From: Nostoc linckia FACHB-104
GTDB lineage: Bacteria > Cyanobacteriota > Cyanobacteriia > Cyanobacteriales > Nostocaceae
Assembly (NCBI RefSeq): GCF_014696615.1
Contig: NZ_JACJQJ010000077.1
Coordinates: 1 to 38,354, forward strand
Direction: 5' to 3'
Length of the DNA stretch: 38,354 nucleotides
Within the stretch, counting starts at the first letter, position 1, and each line of letters opens with the position of its first letter. Positions 16,201 to 22,541 of the stretch are shown piece after piece. The notes beneath the pieces are model-generated. The model was given only the letters and a program-made list of their open reading frames with translations, made no database searches and was not told where the DNA came from. A program made the position numbers and the translations under genes.

Positions 16201-16497
16201 AATTTGTTTTAACCAAGTTGGAGTTTCAGGAAAACGTTGCTGTACTGCTTCTATGGGTTCACCCAGCAGTGATAAAAATTGCTCTTCATCTATCCCATCC
16301 ATTGCCAAACGTTCGGCAAAGAAAGATTTTTTCGTAAAAGGATCTTGATTGCGCCAGCGTTGCATCCGATTTTGAGCTAGATGCAGATTTACCTGCTGAT
16401 TTTGAATTTGATTTTCTCCAACAAAGAGCGATGCAATCCTTTCCTTTAAATCCATCGCACCATACCAAGCATCTGCTTGAAAGTATTCTTGATTCAC
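13252..16497 (-). CDS. lanM: class II lanthipeptide synthetase LanM
   Basis: This bifunctional cytosolic enzyme dehydrates Ser/Thr in a precursor and closes (methyl)lanthionine rings. With the GTG start at 16497, backed by AGGAG 9 nt upstream, it has 1081 residues, normal for LanM. The kinase-like dehydratase domain (DUF4135) spans about 160-640: Lys300 in Y-K-P-R, D-F-H-S-E-N (Asp375, His377, Asn380) and D-L-E (392-394). The LanC cyclase domain covers about 725-1070: D-G-L-P-G, F-S-H-G-V-A-G (His883), W-C-H-G (Cys951) and L-C-H-G-D (Cys996, His997). The two Cys and His997 are the zinc ligands, and all are intact. It lies 221 nt downstream of a mersacidin-type precursor, its likely substrate. 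No LanT transporter/protease is in the window. Confidence 0.95.
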   Translation of the reverse strand: MNQEYFQADAWYGAMDLKERIASLFVGENQIQNQQVNLHLAQNRMQRWRNQDPFTKKSFFAERLAMDGIDEEQFLSLLGEPIEAVQQRFPETPTWLKQIAEAFSTTSEFEPLHLPDATQNVETNSFIYLIEPLICQALNHLDAGIQNLSQQYSELPFEQETVTDILLTNLIIQLRQILNRTLVLELNVARLQGLLTGDTPQERFRSFGERLRQRDVALAILQEYPVLARQITICINHWLTFSLEFLQHLCADLQKIQAKFSPEDKPGLLIELQGGAGDSHKSGRSVLIAKFSSGLQLVYKPRSLAVDFHFQELLMWLNARGNHPPFGILKLIDGGDYGWVEFVKPQTCQTEAEIQRFYQRQGGYLALLYALQATDFHSENLIAAGEHPILVDLEALFHPKIGKTNDSQANVVVSDKMADSVLGIGLLPQRVWGNNQAEGIDLSGLGSKQGQLTPHQLPYWEGTGTDEMRLTHKRLEMPADGNLPTLNGANVNLLDYTAEILTGFTNIYQLLVKYRAELLAKSGPIAAFAEDEIRVILNLTRNYSLLLDESFHPDRLRDALERDRHFDLLWLQAQHEPSLKQALPVEREDLLRGDIPLFVTRPNSQHIWGSSGQCIPDFLEKTSIDLVYRRLEKFSDWDMAQQQWFIRASLATVHLGLADTSFPSYAIAEPQTTVNRDQILAAACEIGDRLDFLAIRGEKDASWIGLTFKDERQWSLVSLRLDLYDGLPGIILFLAHLGAVTGEQRYTNLAQAALRTMRYLAEKFRSDIKSIGAFGGWGGIIYTFTHLGVLWDQPELLTEAQKIVNHLPNLIEQDEEFDIISGAAGCIVSLLGLYRCQPSDNILAVAIQCGNRLLACAEKMPRGIGWRWKNQMFAEKPLTGFSHGVAGIALALLELASITGEQRFSNAAKAALEYENSLFLPKVGNWLDLRNFSNTVLADKDNQLSCMCAWCHGATGIGLARLRSLPYLDDAKMRSEINTALKTTIAEGFGTNHSLCHGDLGNLELLLQASLTLNHSQWQPQVNRFAAIILESINQHGWLCGVPSGVETPGLMTGLAGIGYGLLRLAAPDQVPSVLVLEPPK

Positions 16498-16555
16498 TTT
16501 AACTAACTCCTGCAAAGTGAGAGAGAAAGTTTTAAATATCTACAAATAAAAGGAG

Positions 16556-16580
16556 AAGAGAAGTTATTATTACTTCTCTT
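16556..16580 (-). terminator. hairpin between lanA and lanM, possible attenuator
   Basis: AAGAGAAGT (16556-16564) pairs perfectly with ACTTCTCTT (16572-16580) around a 7-nt loop. On the minus strand the stem is followed by CTCCTTTTATTT. It sits 138 nt after the lanA stop and 58 nt before the lanM start. It could lower lanM expression relative to lanA, as is common for precursor/synthetase pairs. Confidence 0.5.
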
Positions 16581-16718
16581 AACTCCCTGTGGTATATGCA
16601 CCGAATCCTGTAAATATTAATAATTTTATTTTTAAAAGATTCGGTTAAAGTTTATATTCCTAGGAAACAACTTTTAACTATTCCACTATTCAGATAATTA
16701 TCTAGCTAGCATTAACTA

Positions 16719-16955
16719 TTACTTTGGAGCACTACATGGGTTACATTTCGAGCAGTTACCACCAGTACCGCATCCTGTGCCGCCACCGCCACCGCCACCG
16801 TCACCGCCTCTACCGCCTGCAATAGTTTCTAGAACTTCATCTGATAACTCAGCAATACCTGCTGGATTTTCTGGTAGATTAGAGCGTTGTTCTTCACTCA
16901 GGCTTTCGCGATATTCTCTATCTTTCCAAGCGCGAATGATATCTTGTTGTGACAT
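16719..16955 (-). CDS. lanA: class II lanthipeptide precursor, mersacidin/lichenicidin-type leader
   Basis: The 78-residue peptide starts at the ATG at 16955, preceded by AAGGAG at about 9 nt; the frame is open further upstream but without a better start. The leader (1-48) has I-I-R-A-W-K-D-x-E-Y-R-x-S-L-S, L-P-E-N-P-A-G and E-L-S-D-E-V-L-E-T-I-A-G-G, the mersacidin/lichenicidin pattern, and ends at the double-glycine site Gly47-Gly48. The predicted core (49-78) opens with R-G-G-D and seven consecutive glycines. It then carries Thr60, Cys62, Thr64, Cys68, Ser69, Cys71, Cys74 and Ser75. LanM lies directly downstream. Processing needs a C39-type protease that must be encoded elsewhere. Up to three or four rings are possible; connectivity is unknown. 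Confidence 0.9.
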   Translation of the reverse strand: MSQQDIIRAWKDREYRESLSEEQRSNLPENPAGIAELSDEVLETIAGGRGGDGGGGGGGTGCGTGGNCSKCNPCSAPK

Positions 16956-17043
16956 AATTTTTCTCCTTGACAAAAGTTGTAATTGTTGATGAAGCAAGTT
17001 TGTTTTGCTTGCTGATTCATAGTATGTTCGATAATTTTGTTGT

Positions 17044-17132
17044 ATAGTTGAGTCGAAATCAGTTCTGTTTTCAGGCAATTAAATTTAGTGAGTTCAGGTG
17101 AATTCAGGTAAACTCAGTTAAATTCAGTTAAA
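17044..17132 (-). promoter_or_regulatory. copy A of the lanA upstream element (19-bp motif plus decamer array)
   Basis: ATAGTTGAGTCGAAATCAG (17044-17062) is followed by four tandem 10-bp units at 17093-17132: TTCAGGTGAA, TTCAGGTAAA, CTCAGTTAAA, TTCAGTTAAA. The element lies 89 nt upstream of lanA on the minus strand. A possible -10 hexamer TATACA lies at 17041-17046, with no clear -35, so an activator bound to the decamers is plausible. A second copy is at 13133-13231. Confidence 0.55.
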
Positions 17133-17255
17133 TAGATAAATTCTAGGTTTTTGAGTTAAAAGTTAAATAATAATGTTGAGTTAAGTAAGCATGGAAGAAT
17201 ACATCTATAGCGACTATGTAACCTGCATTTCTCACAAGCAGCAGATATAGCAGAT

Positions 17256-17348
17256 GTAGGTTGGGTTAAGCGCAGCGCAACCCAAAATGGATCTAGAAAG
17301 CTTAACCTATATTTTGGTGTTGGGTTTTCTTACGTCAACCCAACCTAC
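17256..17348 (+). repeat. 93-bp MITE-like element with 12-bp perfect terminal inverted repeats
   Basis: GTAGGTTGGGTT (17256-17267) and AACCCAACCTAC (17337-17348) are perfect inverted repeats. The interior contains further partial GGGTT/AACCC pairing and no coding capacity. It lies in the gap between the divergent lanA and AAA-CHASE2 genes. Confidence 0.7.
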
Positions 17349-17493
17349 TTGGTGAGAAATTCGTAGTAAAAGTTGTGAAATTAGTTATCAATAGAGGTCA
17401 CATTAAAGGAGTATTTACAAATGATTGAGGACTGCTAGATCTACATTGATCAATGACAAAATACTTAATAGCCTTATCCGTAATCCATCACTA

Positions 17494-19821
17494 ATGACTA
17501 ATGAAGAATCCCAAAGCTTTGCTCATCAACTAAGCTACAAATATCAAGCAGGAGGAAGCCTACCCCCTGAAGCTCCTACCTATATAGTTCGTGAAGCAGA
17601 CCACGAACTATACAATGCTTTATTAACTGGCGAATATTGTTATGTTCTCAATTCCCGACAAATGGGTAAATCCAGCTTGCGAATTAGAACTATGTGCAAA
17701 CTCCAAGCACAAAATATTCATTGTGTCGAAATTGAATTAAGCGGAATTGGTAGCCAACAAATTACAGCATCGCAATGGTATGGCGGGATTATTCAAGAAT
17801 TAATCAGTGGATTTGAGCTACAGGTAAATCGCCGGAATTGGTTGCGCGAAAGAGAGGATTTATCGCCTGTGCAACGCTTAGGAGGGTTTATTGAAAATGT
17901 CTTGCTAACGCAAATTCAGCCGAAAGTTGTCATTTTTATTGATGAGATTGATAGCGTTTTAAGTTTAAACTTTCCTACAGATGAATTTTTTGCTTTGATT
18001 CGTCACTGCTACGATAAAAGAGCCAGCAACCCAGAATATCAAAGACTGACTTTTGCATTATTAGGTGTAGCAACACCAGCAGATTTAATTCAAGATGATA
18101 ATGCAACTCCTTTTAATATTGGTCGAGCCATTGAATTAAAAGGGTTTCAACTGCACGAAAGTATGAGTTTAATGCAGGGTTTGGTAGACAAAGTTAGCAA
18201 TCCTGAAGCGGTTTTTCAAGAAGTGCTGTATTGGACTGGAGGACAACCATTTTTAACCCAAAAGCTTTGTTGGTTAATTTCCCAAGAATCAGGAGTGCAA
18301 ACACCCCAGTCTATCAAGCATTTGGTGAGAAAGCGCATCATTGAGAATTGGGAATCTCAGGACGAACCGGAGCATTTGCGGACAATTCGCGATCGCATTT
18401 TGCGAAATTCTCGTTCCAGTACATCCTTGTTATTGCTGTATAAAAAAATTTTAAAACACGGAAAAATAGCTGCAAGTAATGCTGATGTGTATTTAGAGCT
18501 ACGGCTTTCTGGCTTAGTAAAATTGCATCAGAGCAAATTAGTTGTAAAAAATAACATATATAAAACAGTTTTTGACTTAAATTGGCTAGAAAAACAGTTA
18601 AATAACCAAAATAATTACCAAAGTTTACTACCATTTTGGCAAGTCGCCGTTACCAGTTTGACTATCACCTGTATAATTATTGGCATGAGAAGCCTAGGCT
18701 TTTTACAAGCATGGGAACTGCAAGCTTACGATCAACTGATGCGATCGCGGCCTGATGAAGGCAGAGATCCACGGTTATTATTAGTTACCATCACAGAAGC
18801 AGATGTCCATTCCCAACCAATTGCAGAACGCAAAGCCGCTTCCTTATCTGAGCGTGCTTTTACACAATTACTCACAAAATTAGAACAGTCAAAACCAAGA
18901 GCCATTGGTTTAGATATCTATCGAGAATCGCCTTTAGGAGGCGAATACAAAAATTTAGCTCAAAAAATCAAAGATAGTAATAATCTCTTTATTATTTGTC
19001 GATATGGAAACCCGGGGATTAAACCGCCTCCGGAAATATCAAAACATGGTCAAGGCTTTAATAATGTCGAACTAGATTTTGATGGTGTTCTCCGCCGACA
19101 AATATTAGCTGTAGATGCTGCATCTCCTTGTCAAAGTAAATATTCTTTTGCTTGGAAACTAGCAGTTAGTTACTTAGAAACCAACGGAATTCAAACAGAT
19201 TTTACGCCAGATAATTACTTAAAACTGGGAAAAATCAAATTTAAAACCTTAAGCGCAAATTCAGGCGGTTACTACAATATTAATGCTAGCGGTCATCAAA
19301 TATTACTCAACTATCGCGCCTCAAAACAAATTGCTGAAGCAGTTACTCTACAACAAATTTTGAGTAATCAATTTAATCCTGAACTCGCGAAAAATCGCAT
19401 TATTCTCATTGGCACTATCGACCCTAGTTTTAACGATCATAATTGGCGGACACCTTACAGTACTGGTTCTTTCCCCGTTGAAACTATGACAGGTGTAGAA
19501 ATCCAAGCACATATGGTTAGCCATATTCTGAGTACAGTATTGGATCAGCGACCCTTAATTTGGACTTGGTCAAAACCAGTGGAAATGATGTGGATTTGGA
19601 GTTGGTCTTTAATCGGAGCTTTGCTAGCTTGGCGTTTGATTTCACTGCGTCTACTTTTATTAGGAAGTGGCGTAGCTTTAAGTGTTTTATATGCAATTTG
19701 TTGGGGGTTAATAACTTTCAATGGAGGTTGGATACCTTTATTTTCATCAGCTTTAGCTTTAGTGGCTGTGGAAATTAGTTTAGTTATTTATAGGTATAAA
19801 AGGTTGGAAACATATGAATAG
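17494..19821 (+). CDS. AAA-like (AAA_35) plus CHASE2 membrane sensor protein
   Basis: The protein has 775 residues from the ATG at 17494. The frame is open from 17425 through a TTG, but that start is weak. The N-terminal AAA-like ATPase domain has Walker A S-R-Q-M-G-K-S-S (Lys59) and Walker B V-V-I-F-I-D-E-I-D (145-153). A transmembrane helix near 390-410 leads to a CHASE2 extracytoplasmic sensory domain (about 415-655). Three C-terminal membrane helices follow. CHASE2 domains sense unknown external signals. Here the N-terminal AAA domain replaces the usual C-terminal kinase or cyclase output. A strong AAAGGAG at 17405-17411 serves an ATG at 17421 that stops after five codons, so the real start may be frameshifted. 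A TpsA-like gene follows after 53 nt, probably in the same operon. Confidence 0.86.
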   Translation: MTNEESQSFAHQLSYKYQAGGSLPPEAPTYIVREADHELYNALLTGEYCYVLNSRQMGKSSLRIRTMCKLQAQNIHCVEIELSGIGSQQITASQWYGGIIQELISGFELQVNRRNWLREREDLSPVQRLGGFIENVLLTQIQPKVVIFIDEIDSVLSLNFPTDEFFALIRHCYDKRASNPEYQRLTFALLGVATPADLIQDDNATPFNIGRAIELKGFQLHESMSLMQGLVDKVSNPEAVFQEVLYWTGGQPFLTQKLCWLISQESGVQTPQSIKHLVRKRIIENWESQDEPEHLRTIRDRILRNSRSSTSLLLLYKKILKHGKIAASNADVYLELRLSGLVKLHQSKLVVKNNIYKTVFDLNWLEKQLNNQNNYQSLLPFWQVAVTSLTITCIIIGMRSLGFLQAWELQAYDQLMRSRPDEGRDPRLLLVTITEADVHSQPIAERKAASLSERAFTQLLTKLEQSKPRAIGLDIYRESPLGGEYKNLAQKIKDSNNLFIICRYGNPGIKPPPEISKHGQGFNNVELDFDGVLRRQILAVDAASPCQSKYSFAWKLAVSYLETNGIQTDFTPDNYLKLGKIKFKTLSANSGGYYNINASGHQILLNYRASKQIAEAVTLQQILSNQFNPELAKNRIILIGTIDPSFNDHNWRTPYSTGSFPVETMTGVEIQAHMVSHILSTVLDQRPLIWTWSKPVEMMWIWSWSLIGALLAWRLISLRLLLLGSGVALSVLYAICWGLITFNGGWIPLFSSALALVAVEISLVIYRYKRLETYE

Positions 19822-19874
19822 AAGGGAAGACATGAAAAAACCTTGAGTCTCATTTAAGAATCAGAAGGAAAGTC

Positions 19875-22541
19875 ATGAACATCTATAAAAACACTTTTTT
19901 AGTATGTAGATATAGTGCTGTTAATATAGCAACTTTAGCTAGGTTGTTGACATTTTTGGGAGGATTAGCGATGCTTAGTATCGCACTTCCCCACACTAGC
20001 GCACTTGCTCAAATCACCCCCGATGAGACTTTGGGTGCGGAACGTTCAGTTATTACCCCCAATGTCAATATTAAAGGTGCTACGGCAGACCAAATTGAAG
20101 GTGGGGCAATTCGCGGCAGTAATCTGTTTCACAGTTTTAGCGAATTTAATATCCAAGATGGACAGCGAGTATATTTCGCAAATCCTGGGGGGATAAATAA
20201 TATCTTGAGTCGAGTTACAGGTAACAACCCCTCGAATATTTTGGGAACCTTGGGTGTTAATGGTAGTGCCAATTTATTTTTAATCAATCCCAACGGCATA
20301 ATTTTTGGGCAGAATGCACGCTTGGATCTTGGGGGTTCGTTTGTAGGGAGTACAGCGAATGCGATTAAGTTTGGTGATAGTACAAAGTTTAGTGCCACTG
20401 CATCCCAAACTAAACCCTTATTAACAATAACGGCTCCCATTGGCTTGCAATTTGCAGGTAATACAGGCAGTATTCAGGTGCAAGGGGATGGTCAAGGTCA
20501 AAGGTCAACGTCTGAACTTATTGATACTAATACTGCTTTGCGTGTGCAGCCAAATCAAACCTTAGCTTTGGTAGGCGGTAATCTAGCCCTAGAAGGTGGA
20601 ACTCTGAAGACAGGCGGGGGACGGATTGAATTAGGTAGTGTTGCTGGCTCCGGTATAGTTAGTTTAACCTCAATAGACTCTGGTTTTGCTCTCGGATATT
20701 CAGACGTACCAACTTTTGGAGACATTCAACTATCAGGTGGAGCGGTAGTAGATGCAAGTGGCGCTGGTGGTGGTGATATCCAAGTCCAGGGAAGAAGGTT
20801 AACTTTACGGGATGGTTCTCAAATTGAAGCCAGTACTTTGGGAGCGGGAGCGGGAGGAACATTAAATGTCACCACTTCAGAATCCATAGAACTTATAGGA
20901 GCAACACCTGATGGTGAGTCTTTTAGCGCTTTGTTTACCAAAGTCTATCAGGGAGCCACAGGTGCCGGAGGAAATTTAACTGTGAAAACGGAGCAGTTGA
21001 GCTTTCGAGATGGGCTGATATCGACTTCTGTCGAAGAAGGGGCGATCGGTAATGGGGGCAATTTAACTGTGGAAACAGGGCAGTTAATTGTTCGAGATGG
21101 CGGACAAATACAAGCTAATACTTTTGGTGAGGGGAATGCAGGGAACTTAACAGTTTCGGCTCGCGAGTTCGTGGAATTGCTTGGAAGGACAGCAGATGAT
21201 CAATTTTCCAGTGCCTTACTAACTTCTTCCGAAGATGGCGCAACAGGTGACGGGGGCAATTTAACTGTGGAAACGGGACGGTTAATCCTTCGAGATGGCT
21301 CACAGATAGGAGCTGGAACCTTAGGTAACGGAAATGGGGGAAGCTTGAAAGTTTTGGCTAGGGAATCTGTAGAACTGATAGGAGACTTTAGTGGTTTATT
21401 TACTTCAGTCAATCCAAACGCGCTCGGTAATGGCGGCGATTTAACTGTGGAAACAGGGCGGTTAATCCTTCGCGATCGCGCACTAATATCATCTGCGACA
21501 AATGGTGAGGGGAATGCAGGTAACTTGAAAGTTTCGGCTCGTGAGTCGGTGGAACTGATGGGAGACTTTAGTGGTTTATTGACTTCAGTCAATCCAGGAG
21601 CAACAGGTAATGGTGGCAATTTAACTGTGGAAACGAAGCAGTTAATTGTTCGAGATGGCGCACGCATATTAACTGGGATGTTTGGTGAGGGGGAAGCAGG
21701 AAGTTTGACAGTCTCAGCTCGCTCCGTTGAGTTGGACAACCAAGCAAGCATCAACACCATAGCCACAACTGGGAATGGTGGCAATATTACACTGCAACTT
21801 CAGGATTTATTGTTGCTACGTCGTAACAGTCAAATCTCTGCAACGGCTGGAACTGCTCAACAAAATGGCAATGGTGGTAACATCACCATCAATGCACCCA
21901 AAGGTTTTATAGTCGCAGCCCCAAACGAAAACAGCGACATTACCGCTAATGCTTTTGAAGGTAGCGGTGGCAAGGTGAATATTAATGCTGCGGGTATTTT
22001 TGGAATAGAACCCCGCAGTCGCCAAGAACTCGAAGGATTACTGCAAACAACTGACCCCACAAAACTAGACCCCAGTCAGTTAAGTACAAATGACATTACT
22101 GCTATTTCCCAAACGAACCCGTTCTTAAATGGTGAAATCAATCTCAACACGCCTGATACTGACCCCAGCAAAGGCTTAGAAGAATTACCACTGAATATTG
22201 TCGATGTTTCTGGATTAATTAATCAAAATCTCTGTGTTGCAGCGCAAGGGAGCGAGTTTATTATGACTGGTAGAGGTGGTTTACCTCCTTCTCCCTATGA
22301 CACAATCAGCGCAAATACAGCTTGGGAAGATTGGTCAATATTACCGCAGACTTCAACTCAAGCAACAACAGCCAACTCATCACCCCAACAACCAACAGCA
22401 CCTCCAAAAATTGTTGAAGCCCAAGGATTGGTAAAAGACGTAAATGGTAATCTCATACTGACGGCTCAACCAGTCACGGTGACACCTAAAGGTACGTGGC
22501 TGCATCCCCAAGATTGTCAGATGCTAAGGGGGAACTCATGA
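19875..22541 (+). CDS. filamentous haemagglutinin N-terminal (TpsA-like) secreted protein
   Basis: This 888-residue protein starts with a long signal peptide (to about 45, ending A-L-A-Q). A haemagglutination-activity/TPS domain (about 47-190) carries the N-P-N-G-I motif (138-142). This domain directs export through a TpsB outer-membrane pore in two-partner secretion. Residues about 220-700 are a beta-helix of repeats such as G-N-G-G-N-L-T-V-E-T and R-D-G-x-x-I, alternating with A-R-E-S-V-E-L. The DNA from about 20960 to 21720 is visibly repetitive. The C-terminal 120 residues contain G-L-P-P-S-P and a Thr/Gln/Pro-rich linker, as in many cyanobacterial members. AAGGAAAG precedes the ATG. The stop overlaps the CHAT gene start by 4 nt, so translation is probably coupled. 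No TpsB gene is in the window. Confidence 0.92.
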   Translation: MNIYKNTFLVCRYSAVNIATLARLLTFLGGLAMLSIALPHTSALAQITPDETLGAERSVITPNVNIKGATADQIEGGAIRGSNLFHSFSEFNIQDGQRVYFANPGGINNILSRVTGNNPSNILGTLGVNGSANLFLINPNGIIFGQNARLDLGGSFVGSTANAIKFGDSTKFSATASQTKPLLTITAPIGLQFAGNTGSIQVQGDGQGQRSTSELIDTNTALRVQPNQTLALVGGNLALEGGTLKTGGGRIELGSVAGSGIVSLTSIDSGFALGYSDVPTFGDIQLSGGAVVDASGAGGGDIQVQGRRLTLRDGSQIEASTLGAGAGGTLNVTTSESIELIGATPDGESFSALFTKVYQGATGAGGNLTVKTEQLSFRDGLISTSVEEGAIGNGGNLTVETGQLIVRDGGQIQANTFGEGNAGNLTVSAREFVELLGRTADDQFSSALLTSSEDGATGDGGNLTVETGRLILRDGSQIGAGTLGNGNGGSLKVLARESVELIGDFSGLFTSVNPNALGNGGDLTVETGRLILRDRALISSATNGEGNAGNLKVSARESVELMGDFSGLLTSVNPGATGNGGNLTVETKQLIVRDGARILTGMFGEGEAGSLTVSARSVELDNQASINTIATTGNGGNITLQLQDLLLLRRNSQISATAGTAQQNGNGGNITINAPKGFIVAAPNENSDITANAFEGSGGKVNINAAGIFGIEPRSRQELEGLLQTTDPTKLDPSQLSTNDITAISQTNPFLNGEINLNTPDTDPSKGLEELPLNIVDVSGLINQNLCVAAQGSEFIMTGRGGLPPSPYDTISANTAWEDWSILPQTSTQATTANSSPQQPTAPPKIVEAQGLVKDVNGNLILTAQPVTVTPKGTWLHPQDCQMLRGNS

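Noticed and set aside
16956-17078. N-terminal extension of the lanthipeptide precursor
   Set aside because: The ATG at 16955 has a strong AAGGAG site and gives the standard mersacidin-type leader; the extension runs into the repeat element and has no known counterpart.
21200-21784. 194-codon minus-strand ORF inside the TpsA-like gene
   Set aside because: It follows the repeat structure of the plus-strand gene and is a shadow frame.
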